From: Bryobacterales bacterium
GTDB taxonomy: Bacteria; Acidobacteriota; Terriglobia; Bryobacterales; Bryobacteraceae
Assembly (NCBI GenBank): GCA_016716385.1
Contig: JADJWL010000025.1
Coordinates: 682,001-746,000 of the forward strand
Length of the DNA stretch: 64,000 bases
Direction: 5' to 3'
Shown: piece by piece, positions 23,507-36,983 of the stretch
Position numbering within the stretch: the first letter of the stretch is position 1
Layout: every line of letters begins with the position of its first letter
Program-made: the position numbers and the translations under genes
Notes under the pieces: generated by a model
Database searches by the model: none
What the model saw: the letters and a program-made list of their open reading frames with translations, nothing else
What the model was told of the DNA's origin: nothing

Positions 23507-26500
23507 ACTGGTTGTTTCCTTTTGTTGATGATGAAGTAGACGATTGGGACCGTCATGCGCGACAGAGCCAGCGAAGCGATTTCGCCGGCCATCAGCGCGA
23601 TGGCCAGTCCCTGGAAGATCGGATCGAACAGGATGACGCTCGCACCCACGACCACGGCGGCGGCGGTGAGCATCATCGGACGGAAGCGGACGGCGCCCGC
23701 ATCAATCACGGCCCGATCGAGCGGCATTCCCTCCTTCAGGCGCAGCTCGATGAAATCCACCAGGATGATCGAATTGCGCACGACGATGCCGGCGCCGGCG
23801 ATGAAACCGATCATCGACGTCGCCGTAAAGAACGCGTTCAGCATCCCATGCGCCGGCAAGATGCCGACGAGCGAGAACGGGATCGCCGCCATGATCACGA
23901 TGGGCGTGATGAATGACTGGAACCAGCCCACCACCAGCACGTAGATCAGAATCAGGACCGCCGCGAACGCGATCCCGAGGTCGCGGAAGACTTCGTAGGT
24001 AATGTGCCATTCGCCGTCCCACTTCATCGCGTAGCGGGAGTCGTCTCCGGGTTGCCGCGCGGTGTACTGCTCGATCGCGTAGCCCTCCGGCATGCGGATC
24101 TCGGAAATGCGGTCGCCCAGCGCGAGGATGGCGTAGACCGGGCTTTCCATCGCACCCGCGACGTCGGCCGTCACATAGGTGACCGGCATCAGGTTCTTGT
24201 GATAGATGCTCTTGTCTTCGATCGTTTCCTCGACCCGCGTCAGCTCCCGCACCGGCACCAGGCCGTTGCGGGACTGCACACGGAGGTCGAGAATGCGGCC
24301 TATGTCGGAACGGGTCGCGCGGTCGAGGCGGAGCGTTATGGGCACGTCCTCCTTCGCGTCCTCGATGTGCAGAAGTCCGGGCGAACCGCCGGCGGCCGCC
24401 AGGGACAAGGTGCGCGCGATCTGCGCTTCAGTCACGCCGTGGAGCGCTGCCTTCTCGCCGTCGATGAGAATGCGCCGTTTGGGCTCGTCGTCTTCGGAAT
24501 ACCAGTCGACGTCGACGATGCCGTCGATGTCCTCCATGATGTCGCGGATCTGCCGGGCGAGCGCCACGCGGCCTTCGGCTGTGGGACCGTACACTTCCGC
24601 CACCAGCGTCTGCAGCACCGGCGGACCCGGCGGCACTTCGGCAACCTTGACGTTCGCACCGGATTCCCGCGCCACCGGCACCAGCGACGCGCGGACGCGC
24701 TTGGCGATGTCGTGGCTCTGGTCCTTTCGGTCATGCTTCGGCAGCAGGTTCACCTGGATATCAGCGACGTTGGAACCGCGGCGCAGGAAGTAGTGCCGGA
24801 CGAGGCCGTTGAAGTTGTACGGCGACGATGTGCCGACATACGTCTGAAGATTGACGACCTCCGGATGCTCGAGCACCGTCTCCGCCAGGCGCCTCGTGAC
24901 GCGGGCGGTTTCCTCGAGGGTCACACCTTCGGGCATGTCGATGATCACCTGGAACTCGCTCTTGTTGTCGAAGGGCAGCATCTTCACCTCGACAAACCGC
25001 GTGTAGACGAGGGCCATCGAGCCGAGCAGCAGGAAGACGACGCCGGCGAGGAAGCCGGTGCGCAGCAGCGGCCGGTGCAGCACCGCGTCCATAAAGCGGC
25101 GGTAGAAGCGCGTGAAAAGATCCTCGCGCTCGTGGCCATCGTGCCCGGAACCACGGCGCAGGATCCGGATCGCCGCCCAGGGCGTAACGAGGAACGCGAC
25201 GATCAGCGAGAAGACCATCGCCGCCGAAGCACCGATGGGGATAGGACGCATGTACGGACCCATCAAGCCACCGACAAACGCCATCGGCAGGATCGCCGCG
25301 ATCACCGCGAGCGTGGCCAGAATCGTCGGGTTGCCGACTTCGTCCACCGCGCGAATCGCCACTTCGGCCGCCGGCTTGCCTTGGTTCTCCGGCATGCGCC
25401 AGTGGCGCACAATGTTCTCGACCACGACGATCGCGTCGTCCACCAGGATGCCGATCGAAAAGATCAAAGCGAACAGCGTGATCCGGTTCAGCGTGTAGCC
25501 GTAGAGGTAAAACACCGTCAAGGTGAGAGCGAGTGTGACAGGAATCGCGATGAAGACGATGACCGACTCACGCGGACCGAGTACCAGCCAGATCAGCAGG
25601 CTGACCGCGAACACCGCGATGCCCATGTGGAGCAGCAGCTCGTCGGACTTCTCGGCCGCCGTTTCCCCGTAGTTGCGGGTTACCGCAAGATCGACTTCAT
25701 CCGGCAGCATTAAGCCGCGCAACTGCCCGACCCGCGTCAGGACGTTGTTGCCCACCTCGATGGCGTTCGTTCCTTTGCGCTTTGAGATCGCGATCGTGAC
25801 CGCGGGCGCAAACGAGGCGCCGGAGGCGAACTGCACGGCCTCGCGCGGCTCTTCGCCGTCGTCGGCCACCGTCGCGACATCGCGCACGTAGACCGGCCGG
25901 CCGTTCGAAACACCGGCAACAACCTCTTCGACTTCGCGCGCTGAGCCAAGAAACTCGCCGGCTTCGAGGATGAACTCGCGGTTGCCGCTGGCGAAGCGCC
26001 CGGCGGGAAGCCTCTTGTTCGCTGCTTCGACGGCGCCAAACACTTCGAGGGGCGTCAGACCGCGCGCGGTGAGCCGGGCCGGATCCAACGTGACCCTCAC
26101 CTCCCGGCGCCGCCCGCCGATGATCTCGACGACGGAAACGTCCGGCACCTGCTTGATGGCGTCGTGCATCTGCGCGGCGAGGGTCCGCAACGTGTGGTCG
26201 TCGTAGCGGTCCGAGGAGAGAGTGAGCGCCAGGATCGGGACATCGTCGATCGAACGCGGCTTGATCAGCGGCTGAGAGGCGCCAGGAGGAATGAGGTCGA
26301 AGTTGGCGAACATCTTCTGGTTCAGCTTGACGATGCTCTTCTCTTCGTCCTCGCCGACCTTGAAACGGACGACGGCCATCGACTGCCCGGGCGAGGTCGT
26401 CGAGTAGATGTATTCAACTCCCGGGATCTCCCACAGCAGTTTCTCCATCGGTTTCGTGACGCGTTCTTGCACCTCGCGCACTGAGGCGCCGGGCATGCTG

Positions 26501-26676
26501 ACGAAGACGTCGATCATCGGAACGATGATCTGCGGCTCTTCCTCACGCGGAAGCTGGAAGACAGAGAACACGCCGAGCAGCACCGACGCCCCGATGAACA
26601 GCGGCGTGAGCTTCGAGTTGATCCAAGCGGCGGCCATGCGGCCGGCGACACCGATGTGGGGTTCGCTCGGACTCAC
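23503..26676 (-). CDS. RND-family efflux transporter, inner-membrane permease
   Basis: Protein of 1057 aa, full RND length. TM1 (about 18-38) is followed by a porter domain ([39 protein letters not shown]), then TM2-6 with the TM4 proton-relay pair in [22 protein letters not shown] second periplasmic repeat leads to TM8-12, including the matching [20 protein letters not shown]. Proton-driven export of drugs, solvents or other toxic compounds is the family role; substrate is not readable. The paired aspartates in TM4 indicate a working proton relay. It forms a tripartite system with the adaptor (overlapping 4 nt upstream) and the TolC-type gene. Confidence 0.93.
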   Translation of the reverse strand: MSPSEPHIGVAGRMAAAWINSKLTPLFIGASVLLGVFSVFQLPREEEPQIIVPMIDVFVSMPGASVREVQERVTKPMEKLLWEIPGVEYIYSTTSPGQSMAVVRFKVGEDEEKSIVKLNQKMFANFDLIPPGASQPLIKPRSIDDVPILALTLSSDRYDDHTLRTLAAQMHDAIKQVPDVSVVEIIGGRRREVRVTLDPARLTARGLTPLEVFGAVEAANKRLPAGRFASGNREFILEAGEFLGSAREVEEVVAGVSNGRPVYVRDVATVADDGEEPREAVQFASGASFAPAVTIAISKRKGTNAIEVGNNVLTRVGQLRGLMLPDEVDLAVTRNYGETAAEKSDELLLHMGIAVFAVSLLIWLVLGPRESVIVFIAIPVTLALTLTVFYLYGYTLNRITLFALIFSIGILVDDAIVVVENIVRHWRMPENQGKPAAEVAIRAVDEVGNPTILATLAVIAAILPMAFVGGLMGPYMRPIPIGASAAMVFSLIVAFLVTPWAAIRILRRGSGHDGHEREDLFTRFYRRFMDAVLHRPLLRTGFLAGVVFLLLGSMALVYTRFVEVKMLPFDNKSEFQVIIDMPEGVTLEETARVTRRLAETVLEHPEVVNLQTYVGTSSPYNFNGLVRHYFLRRGSNVADIQVNLLPKHDRKDQSHDIAKRVRASLVPVARESGANVKVAEVPPGPPVLQTLVAEVYGPTAEGRVALARQIRDIMEDIDGIVDVDWYSEDDEPKRRILIDGEKAALHGVTEAQIARTLSLAAAGGSPGLLHIEDAKEDVPITLRLDRATRSDIGRILDLRVQSRNGLVPVRELTRVEETIEDKSIYHKNLMPVTYVTADVAGAMESPVYAILALGDRISEIRMPEGYAIEQYTARQPGDDSRYAMKWDGEWHITYEVFRDLGIAFAAVLILIYVLVVGWFQSFITPIVIMAAIPFSLVGILPAHGMLNAFFTATSMIGFIAGAGIVVRNSIILVDFIELRLKEGMPLDRAVIDAGAVRFRPMMLTAAAVVVGASVILFDPIFQGLAIALMAGEIASLALSRMTVPIVYFIINKRKQPV

Positions 26677-27812
26677 GGCCGGACCTCGATCCTCCTGCCG
26701 TCCGTCAGTCCGGCAGGCACTGGAACGATCGCGCGCTCAGACGCCGAAGCGCCGGAGAGAATTTCGACGCGGCCCTCACGGCGGGCGCCGGCCGTCACCA
26801 GGCGGAGACGTGCGCGGCCGTCCTGCGCGACGAAGATCTGCCGCATCTGGCCGCGTTCCACCAGCGCGCCTTCCGGCGCGGTCAGGACCTCCCGCGTGCC
26901 CAGAGCGAACCTCGCGCGGCCAAAGAGTCCGGACCGCAACTGGGGCGCGGACGGCAGCACAATCTTGACGATGAACGTCCGGGCAGCCGCATCCACGGAC
27001 GGCTGGATCTCGGTGACTGTTCCTTCCATTTCACGGTCGAGCGCATCGAGCGAGACCGCGACCTTTTGTCCGCGGCGCACCTGCGGCAGGCGTGACTCTT
27101 CGACGTTGGCCTCCAAGCGGAACGCGCCCGCCTGCTCAATCATGAGCAAGGGCGCGCCGGGGTTCGCCATGTTGCCTGGCTCCACCAGGCGCGAGGTGAC
27201 GACGCCGGCGAATGGCGCCCTGATCTCGGCGTCGCTCTTCACCACGCGCGCCGAAGCAAGGGCGGCTTCGGCCTGCTGAATCCGCGCGTCGATCTGCCCG
27301 CGCCTGGCCTCTGCCATCCGCACGTTCGCTTGCGCCACGCGGAGGCGGGCGGCCGCTTCATCGTACTCCTGGTTGGAAACGGACTTCTTTTCAAACAGGT
27401 CGCGCATGCGGCGCATCGTTACTTCGGCGAGATCCTGCTGCGCCCTGGCGGCGGCTACCGCGTTTTCGAGTTCGGGAAAGGCACTCTTGGCCTCCGCGAT
27501 AGCGGCCTCGGCGCGGCGCTCTTCTTCGCTCAGGCTGCGCGCGTCGACGCGAACCAGAAGCTGGCCGGCGCGTACGGAATCGCCCGCGTTCACCGTCACT
27601 TCCTCCACAATTCCCATCACCCTGCTGGCTACGGCGGCCTCGACACGGGCCCGCACCGTCCCGGTGGCTTCGTAGGTGGAAGGCCAGGCCGTCATCTCGA
27701 TGGCCGCTGTCGTGACGGAGACCGGCGGCTCTTCTACGGCCGTGGGTGTCTTGGGCGCGTCGCCACCGCATGCAGCGAGGAGCGCCGCGGATAGGATGAG
27801 TAGGGTTCTCAC
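26673..27812 (-). CDS. RND efflux periplasmic adaptor, lipoprotein
   Basis: Protein of 379 aa with a lipobox (LLAAC at about 11-15), so it is probably anchored in the inner membrane. The membrane-fusion layout is clear: an N-terminal lipoyl half ([43 protein letters not shown]), a long alpha-helical hairpin (about 90-180), the second lipoyl half ([31 protein letters not shown]), then beta-barrel and membrane-proximal domains. It links the RND pump to the TolC channel. Overlaps both neighbours by 4 nt. Confidence 0.93.
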   Translation of the reverse strand: MRTLLILSAALLAACGGDAPKTPTAVEEPPVSVTTAAIEMTAWPSTYEATGTVRARVEAAVASRVMGIVEEVTVNAGDSVRAGQLLVRVDARSLSEEERRAEAAIAEAKSAFPELENAVAAARAQQDLAEVTMRRMRDLFEKKSVSNQEYDEAAARLRVAQANVRMAEARRGQIDARIQQAEAALASARVVKSDAEIRAPFAGVVTSRLVEPGNMANPGAPLLMIEQAGAFRLEANVEESRLPQVRRGQKVAVSLDALDREMEGTVTEIQPSVDAAARTFIVKIVLPSAPQLRSGLFGRARFALGTREVLTAPEGALVERGQMRQIFVAQDGRARLRLVTAGARREGRVEILSGASASERAIVPVPAGLTDGRRIEVRP

Positions 27813-29143
27813 TGCAGGACCTCCGAATTCGGATTGAGAAGACCGGCTGCCAGTTCGAGTCCGGTAGCCGCCATGCGCAGTTCGTAGATGGCGGCAAGGC
27901 GCCGCGTGCGCGCTTCGTGCAGCGCCAGTTCATTTCGCAGAAGATCGGTGACGGTGGCCAAGCCGGCCTCGAAACGGTTCTTCGTGATGCGGAGACTCTC
28001 TTCGGCCATCTCGACCGCGGCTGAGGCCACGGAGAGCCGCTCGCGCGCGGACTGGCGATCGGCACGCGCTTTGCGGACCTCGAGCCGCAAGGCCGAATCC
28101 ATCTGCCGCTCCCGGGCGCGCGCTTCGAGCAGTGCGGCCTCCGCTTCAGAGACGCGGGCTTTGGTGGCGAAACCGTCGAACAGGTTCCAGCGTAGCGTTC
28201 CGGCGAACAACCAGTTGGTGCCGCCGCGGGTGACGAAAGTCTGACGGTCCGCTTCGAACGCGGCGCGCACGCCTACCTTGGGCCACCAATCGGCGCGCGC
28301 CGCCTCGATCCTCCGTTCGGCGATACCGCCGGCCAGGCGGGTCTGCCGCGCTTCCGGACGCTCGCGGAGCGCCGCCTCTTCGTAGCGCTCCGGCTCTTCG
28401 GGGTCGGGTGGAGGAGCGAGCGGAGTCGTGGGATTGTACGGTGTGTCGAGAGGGAGGCCGACCGCCTCGTTCAAGGCGGCGCGCGCCACCTCCATTTCAT
28501 ACTTCCGGCGAATCTCCTGCTCGCGCATCGACGACAGGTGGACGCGGATCGAGAGCACGTCGGCATCGGTTGACATCCCGGCAGCGCGGATAGCCTCCGC
28601 GCGTTGGACATCCGCCTCGGCCGATCGTACGGCTTCCTGCGCCACCTTGAAGTTTTCTTCCGCCAGAACCGCCGCGTGGTACGTCTTGGCGACGCCGGCG
28701 ATCAACTGCATGCGAGTGCCCCGGTCGTCTTCCGCGGCGACGTCCCGCCCGAGTTCGGCTGCGGCGCGCTGCGCCTTGATGCCGCCTTTATCGAAGACGA
28801 GCTGGTCCACAGTGACAAGGCTCTGAAAGTTATTCAGAAATTCCGGCCGGTTCAGCGGTCCGACCTGGAAGTTCTGTTCCGTGAAGCGCCGCTGCGTGAG
28901 CAGCGAGCTGAAGACGAAGACCGGGTTGTTACTGCGTGCCACCGATTCCGTATAGTTCAGTTGGGGCTTGTATCCGGCGCGCGCCTGCTCGATGCGGGCT
29001 TCGGCGGCGCGGATCCGCGCCAGGCCGGCGTCCACCGACGGGTGTTTCTCCAGCGCCGTTCGCACCGCGTCTTGGAGTGACAGTCCATCCTGGGCCGCCA
29101 GAGCGCCTGGAAGGGCCAACCAGACGAGAACGTGTATTCGCAT
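27809..29143 (-). CDS. TolC-family outer-membrane efflux channel
   Basis: Protein of 444 aa from ATG 29143, giving the signal peptide MRIHVLVWLALPGALAAQ; an upstream in-frame ATG is rejected because it would bury this signal. GGGGAG about 13 nt upstream is a modest ribosome site. Two TolC-type repeats are visible: LSLQDAVRTALEKHPSVDAGLARIRAAEARIEQARAGYKPQLNY near the N-terminus, and RLAGGIAERRIEAARADWWPKVGVRAAFE in the middle. Each is followed by long helical stretches, which build the trimeric channel-tunnel. First gene of the tripartite efflux operon; a strong promoter could not be identified. Confidence 0.92.
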   Translation of the reverse strand: MRIHVLVWLALPGALAAQDGLSLQDAVRTALEKHPSVDAGLARIRAAEARIEQARAGYKPQLNYTESVARSNNPVFVFSSLLTQRRFTEQNFQVGPLNRPEFLNNFQSLVTVDQLVFDKGGIKAQRAAAELGRDVAAEDDRGTRMQLIAGVAKTYHAAVLAEENFKVAQEAVRSAEADVQRAEAIRAAGMSTDADVLSIRVHLSSMREQEIRRKYEMEVARAALNEAVGLPLDTPYNPTTPLAPPPDPEEPERYEEAALRERPEARQTRLAGGIAERRIEAARADWWPKVGVRAAFEADRQTFVTRGGTNWLFAGTLRWNLFDGFATKARVSEAEAALLEARARERQMDSALRLEVRKARADRQSARERLSVASAAVEMAEESLRITKNRFEAGLATVTDLLRNELALHEARTRRLAAIYELRMAATGLELAAGLLNPNSEVLQ

Positions 29144-29242
29144 TGTCTGCCTTCTCCCCTGTGAGATGCGGGATTTTCCAGCAGGTGACGCGCCGTCACC
29201 TTTCCTGCGGCACCGCATCTGCATGACTGAGGAATAGCGTAC

Positions 29243-29656
29243 ATGCTGGAAACCACGGTGCAGTACCTGGACGGAGTGAAGTTCTCAGTCAGCTCGCGCG
29301 GACATGCGATCGTTTGCGATCAGCCCGCCGAGAACGGGGGAGAGGACTGCGGCATGACGCCGCCCGAGTTTCTGCTGGCTTCATTGGGGACGTGCGCCGG
29401 CTTCTATGCGGCCCAGTATTTGAAGGCGCGCTCGTTGCCGGTGGAGGGTTTGCGTGTCCGCGTGGAAGCGGAGAAGGCCCAACAGCCAGCGCGGTTGAGC
29501 AGCTTCCTGATCGAAGTCACCGCGCCGCACGCGGATGACGCACGGCATGGCGAAGGACTACGGCGCGCTGTGGAGCGCTGTCTGATCCACAAGACGCTCA
29601 TCCATCCGCCAACGATCGCCATTGACCTGAAGGCTCCGGCGCTGGCCACAATATGA
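29243..29656 (+). CDS. OsmC-family protein
   Basis: Protein of 137 aa matching the OsmC/Ohr fold: an N-terminal beta strand region, then ENGGEDCGMTPPEFLLASLGTCAGFYAAQYLKARSLPVEGLRVRVEAE, then a C-terminal ERCLIHKTLIHPPTIAIDLKA. Cysteines occur in EDCGM (about 37) and GTCAG (about 52), with a third in ERCLI (about 112). OsmC proteins reduce organic hydroperoxides using two cysteines; here the positions fit the broader OsmC family better than Ohr. Divergent from the efflux operon; GAGG lies about 9 nt before the ATG. Confidence 0.85.
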   Translation: MLETTVQYLDGVKFSVSSRGHAIVCDQPAENGGEDCGMTPPEFLLASLGTCAGFYAAQYLKARSLPVEGLRVRVEAEKAQQPARLSSFLIEVTAPHADDARHGEGLRRAVERCLIHKTLIHPPTIAIDLKAPALATI

Positions 29657-29695
29657 GCGCTACAATCGGCGGTGGGAGCCTGATCCCGCCGTCCC

Positions 29696-30297
29696 ATGCA
29701 GGAATCTCTGGAAACAAGGCTGGCGCGCCGGCTGATGGAAGGCGATGCCTCGGCGTTCGATCCGTTCGTCGATCATTTTCAGGCCAAGCTGTTTCAATAC
29801 AGCTTCCTGATGTGCGGCCACCGGGAAGACGCCGAAGAGGTCGCGCAGGAGACGCTGCTCAAGGCGTTCCACAGCTTTCAGCAGTTGCGCGAGCCTGAAC
29901 ACGTGAAGGCATGGATCTTTCGCATCGCGAAGAACTTCTGCCACATGAAGCGGCGCCGCAGCGTGTACGCACCGGAACGCGAACTATCGCTCGACGAGCT
30001 GATGCCGGCGAGGGCCGGCGAGGGCCAGATCGAAATCGCAGACTGGTCGCAGCTGCCAGAAGCTTCGGTCTTGCAGACGGAAATGCGGGAGACGCTGCGT
30101 GACGCGATTGCCGGTTTGCCAGAGATGTACAGAGCCGTGCTGCTGCTGCGCGACGTGGAAGGGTTGTCGGGCGCGGAAACGGCGACGGTGCTGGACGTGA
30201 GTGTGGACGTCGTGAAGCAGCGGCTGCACCGGGCGCGTCTGGCCGTCCGCCAGAAGCTCGACTCCTATCTGCGGCGCGCGGAGGCACCGGCCCGGCC

Positions 30298-30301
<4 letters not shown>
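29696..30301 (+). CDS. ECF-type RNA polymerase sigma factor
   Basis: Protein of 201 aa with sigma region 2 (AFDPFVDHFQAKLFQYSFLMCGHREDAEEVAQETLLKAFHSFQQLREPEHVKAWIFRIAKNFCHMKRRR, about 18-85) and region 4 (ETLRDAIAGLPEMYRAVLLLRDVEGLSGAETATVLDVSVDVVKQRLHRARLAVRQ, about 130-185). It has no region 3, as is typical of ECF sigmas. TACAAT at 29660-29665 could be its -10. Its stop overlaps the GTG start of the zinc-finger anti-sigma gene, the expected sigma/anti-sigma pairing. The stimulus is not evident; the nearby OsmC gene hints at oxidative stress (weak inference). Confidence 0.9.
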
Positions 30302-34145
<3,844 letters not shown>

Positions 34146-34418
34146 GAGTCTTCACTCCCCCTACTGCGCGCCGCCAGGCCGGGAACAGCGCAAACAAGAT
34201 TCCTGGTCCTCTTCTTGAAGGAGAGAAAGAAGAACAAGATTCATAGGGCCTGTGTAAATGTTGAAAACCTCTCTAAATTATACAAAAAACTGGGCGTTGG
34301 ATGGAACGCCGGTTTGTGGAAGCGGAGTGGGTCCGGAGGTGGCCGATCGTCATCGATCGGGTTCTCCAAAGGCGTCCACAGGCGGCGCTGGCTGCTCGTG
34401 TTGATAACCCTGGTAACG
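34146..34418. other. dnaA-dnaN spacer: candidate origin zone
   Basis: 273 bp without a gene. It contains an AT-rich run (about 34252-34291, including a minus-strand TATAAT at 34277-34282) and DnaA-box-like sites: TGTTGATAA at 34399-34407 (8 of 9 to TGTGGATAA), TGTGGAAGC at 34315-34323 (6 of 9) and GCGTCCACA at 34372-34380 (6 of 9). It also has a 7-bp hairpin, CCGATCG-TCAT-CGATCGG, at 34343-34360. A low-melting block beside DnaA boxes, flanked by dnaA and dnaN, is the usual form of oriC in several phyla. Whether this spacer or the region upstream of dnaA is the true origin cannot be decided by eye. Confidence 0.45.
34277..34282 (-). promoter_or_regulatory. Candidate -10 (TATAAT) for dnaN
   Basis: Perfect TATAAT on the minus strand in the dnaA-dnaN spacer, about 130 nt upstream of dnaN. 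A weak TTCCAT lies 18 nt further upstream as a possible -35. The same bases lie in the AT-rich block that might unwind at the origin. Confidence 0.35.
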
Positions 34419-35723
34419 TCATTGAAGTCTGTCGATTAACTTGTGCAGAAGCCTGTCCAAGTCGCTGTCAACCTGACGCAACTGCTCTATCTTGTTGACC
34501 GAGTGCAACACAGTGGTGTGGTGCTTGCCGCCGAAGGCCCGACCGATCTCAGGCAGCGAGGACGTGGTCAATTCCTTGACGAGGTACATTGCCACCTGGC
34601 GCGGGTAGGAGATCTTGTGCGCGTTCGTGCGCTCCTTCAACTGGCCCGGACGCAAACCGTAGTGCTCGGCGACCTGACGCTGGATGGCGTCGATGGAAAC
34701 CCGCTTGTCAGGGGCGTGAACCAGGTGCTTCAGAATCTGCTGCGCCATCTGAAGGTTGATCGGCGCTCCGGTCAGCGAGGAAAGAGCCATTAACTTCGTG
34801 AGGGCCCCCTCCAGTTCGCGGACGTTGGACTTCGTCTTCGTGGCGATGAAGATGCGGACATCGTCCGGAAGCGTGATGCCTTCAGCCTCGGCCTTCTTGT
34901 CGAGAATCGCGATCTTGGTCTCGAGGTCCGGGGGTTGCATGTCGACCATCAAACCCCATTCGAATCGGGAACGGAGGCGCTCGACGAGATTCGGGATGTC
35001 CTTCGGCGTGGAGTCGCTCGAGAGGATGATCTGCTTCTGATGGTCGTAGAGGGTGTTGAACGTGTGGAAGAACTCTTCCTGAGTCCGCTCTTTGCCGGCA
35101 AGACCGTGGACATCGTCGACAATCAGGACGTCGGCCGAACGGTAATGGGCATGGAACTGGGGCATGCGGTCGAGCCGGATGCAGGAGATCATCTCGTTCA
35201 TGAACCGTTCGCTGGAGGTGTAGACAATCCTCATCCCGGTGAAGTTGTCCATGAGCGAGCGGCCAACGGCATGCATCAGATGTGTCTTGCCCATTCCCGT
35301 TCCCCCGTATAGGAACAGAGGGTTGTACCTTCGCGAAGGCATGGTGGCGACGGCCTTGGCAGCGGCCTGGGCGAACTGGTTGCAGGGGCCGACGACGAAG
35401 TTGTCGAAGGTAAACTTCGGGTTGAGAGGACTGGGCGGCGATTCAAACGATACGCCGTGGAACGTGGCTTCGCCATTGCTGGTGGCAAGCTCCGGGAGAT
35501 GGTAAGCCACTTGATCGACCGGGAGACCAAGAGAGCCGATGATGTCCGAGATCATCCCGGCGTATTCGGTTTCCAGCCAAGCCTGAATCTCTAGGCTTGG
35601 CACCTCGACCCAAAGGGTCTGGCCGCTGACCTTCGTCTGGCGGGAGTGGAGAATCCAGTTTTGATAGCTCTCCTGGGTCAGCTGTCTTCGGAGTTCGCGC
35701 TTGATCTGTTCCCAGGTGTTCAT
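34419..35723 (-). CDS. dnaA: Chromosomal replication initiator protein DnaA
   Basis: Protein of 434 aa from ATG 35723 ([19 protein letters not shown]), the family's usual start; an upstream TTG would add six unconserved residues. Domain I is about 1-85. Domain III carries Walker [20 protein letters not shown] (about 133), Walker [13 protein letters not shown] (about 195) and sensor motifs. Domain IV has the DnaA-box-binding helix pattern [42 protein letters not shown] near the C-terminus. Domain II is very short. It melts oriC and also regulates its own gene; DnaA-box-like sites sit 33-62 nt upstream of the start. Confidence 0.97.
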   Translation of the reverse strand: MNTWEQIKRELRRQLTQESYQNWILHSRQTKVSGQTLWVEVPSLEIQAWLETEYAGMISDIIGSLGLPVDQVAYHLPELATSNGEATFHGVSFESPPSPLNPKFTFDNFVVGPCNQFAQAAAKAVATMPSRRYNPLFLYGGTGMGKTHLMHAVGRSLMDNFTGMRIVYTSSERFMNEMISCIRLDRMPQFHAHYRSADVLIVDDVHGLAGKERTQEEFFHTFNTLYDHQKQIILSSDSTPKDIPNLVERLRSRFEWGLMVDMQPPDLETKIAILDKKAEAEGITLPDDVRIFIATKTKSNVRELEGALTKLMALSSLTGAPINLQMAQQILKHLVHAPDKRVSIDAIQRQVAEHYGLRPGQLKERTNAHKISYPRQVAMYLVKELTTSSLPEIGRAFGGKHHTTVLHSVNKIEQLRQVDSDLDRLLHKLIDRLQ

Positions 35724-35755
35724 AACAGCGTGTACAGACAAAGATCAGGTTATGG

Positions 35756-35785
35756 TTTTCCACAGTTTTCCCACACTGTGGAAAT
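35756..35785 (-). promoter_or_regulatory. DnaA-box palindrome upstream of dnaA
   Basis: TTTTCCACA (35756-35764) and TGTGGAAAT (35777-35785), each a near match to the DnaA box, form a perfect 10-bp inverted repeat (TTTCCACAGT and ACTGTGGAAA) around an 8-nt spacer containing a third, weaker box (TTTCCCACA). Such sites upstream of dnaA usually give autorepression and may belong to the origin. Confidence 0.6.
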
Positions 35786-35927
35786 CACGCCTCGTAACTC
35801 TCGGGATTCGGTGCTGGCTTCCTTTGCGGTCCTCGGTCTTACTGAAAACCGTCCACTGAGTCTAGCATACGAATTGGGAGTTGCAACAGGATTTTAACTG
35901 CTTTGGAATCAGGGTCTCCGAAGGGCG

Positions 35928-35957
35928 TTGACAACCCTGCGGAAATTCCGCTAAGCT
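35928..35957 (+). promoter_or_regulatory. Promoter of tRNA-Gly
   Basis: TTGACA (35928-35933), a perfect -35, is followed after 18 nt by TAAGCT (35952-35957), a weak -10, about 20 nt before the mature tRNA 5' end. Confidence 0.5.
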
Positions 35958-35976
35958 TATGGTTCCCCAGGGCTGA

Positions 35977-36052
<76 letters not shown>

Positions 36053-36064
36053 TTTCACTTCCCG

Positions 36065-36070
36065 TACAAT
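36065..36070 (+). promoter_or_regulatory. -10 box (TACAAT) of the PTE-like gene, leaderless type
   Basis: TACAAT followed by a 7-nt spacer (AGCAGGT) and then GTG at 36078, between the tRNA 3' end and the hydrolase gene. No -35 is evident; the tRNA's own sequence occupies that position. Confidence 0.5.
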
Positions 36071-36077
36071 AGCAGGT

Positions 36078-36983
36078 GTGACCCGTCGGCAGTGGCTGCG
36101 GATGGCCGCCGCGCAGATGGCCTCGCCCGTCGAGTCCATCCTCGTGCATGAGCACGTCCTTGTGGATTTCGCCGGGGCTGATGTAGCGGGACCGGACCGT
36201 TACGATGCCGAAGAGGTGTTCCGCACCGCGCTGCCGAAGCTGCGTGAGGTGAGGGCCCTGGGTTGTGTCCGGCTCCAGGAATGCACCCCGGCTTTCCTTG
36301 GACGCGCCCCTGCCCTCCTGCGGCGGCTGTCCGAGGCGGCGGAGCTCGACATCTGGACGAACACCGGCCTGTATGCGGCCCGCGAGCATAAGCATCTGCC
36401 GCGGTACGCATTCGATGAGCCAGCGCCGAGGCTGGCCCGCCGCTGGGTGAACGAAGCCGCGCGCGGCGTCGAAGGCGTCCGCCCACGCTTCATCAAGATC
36501 GGTGTGAACCGGCACCCCCTGCCGGAGGTGGACCGCAAGATTGTCCTTGCAGCAGCCATGACCTCATCGCACACCGGTCTCACGATCGCCTCGCACACGG
36601 GCGACGGCCGTGCCGCCGGGGAGCAGTTGGAGATCCTCGCCTCCGCGGGCGTCGCGCCGGGGAAGTTTGTCTGGGTCCATGCGCAGAACGAACGCGAGAA
36701 ACGCTACCACGAACAAATCGCGCGCGCCGGCGGCTGGGTGGAGTTCGATGGTGTGGGACCCAAGTCGGCTCCCTGGCATCGCGAGTGCGTCACGCACATG
36801 GCGGCGCAGGGGCTGCTGGGCCGTGTGTTGATCTCGCAGGACTCCGGCTGGTATCGGGTGGGTGAACCAGGGGGCGGTGCATACCGCGGCTACACGTCCC
36901 TGTACACGGACTTCCTCCCGTTGCTCGATCCCGCCTGGAGGCAGGTGTTGCTCTGGGAGAATCCGCGGGCCGCGTTCGGTTAG
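36078..36983 (+). CDS. Phosphotriesterase/lactonase-family metal-dependent hydrolase
   Basis: Protein of 301 aa in the PTE TIM-barrel family. The binuclear metal ligands can be followed: H-x-H in ILVHEHVLVDF (about 22-24), the carbamylated Lys in RFIKIGVN (about 140), His in IASHTGDG (about 175), His in WVHAQNE (about 203) and Asp in LISQDSGWYR (about 255). Family members hydrolyse lactones or organophosphates; the natural substrate here is unknown. The N-terminus MTRRQWLRMAAAQMA has a twin-Arg but no long hydrophobic stretch, so export is doubtful. Start GTG 36078 sits 7 nt after a TACAAT box. It overlaps the convergent pilus gene by 4 nt. Confidence 0.85.
   Translation: MTRRQWLRMAAAQMASPVESILVHEHVLVDFAGADVAGPDRYDAEEVFRTALPKLREVRALGCVRLQECTPAFLGRAPALLRRLSEAAELDIWTNTGLYAAREHKHLPRYAFDEPAPRLARRWVNEAARGVEGVRPRFIKIGVNRHPLPEVDRKIVLAAAMTSSHTGLTIASHTGDGRAAGEQLEILASAGVAPGKFVWVHAQNEREKRYHEQIARAGGWVEFDGVGPKSAPWHRECVTHMAAQGLLGRVLISQDSGWYRVGEPGGGAYRGYTSLYTDFLPLLDPAWRQVLLWENPRAAFG

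Noticed and set aside
24004..25713. 569-codon plus-strand open frame opposite the RND pump
   Set aside because: The pump reading has TM helices and the proton-relay motif; the antisense frame is His/Arg/Asp-rich without structure.
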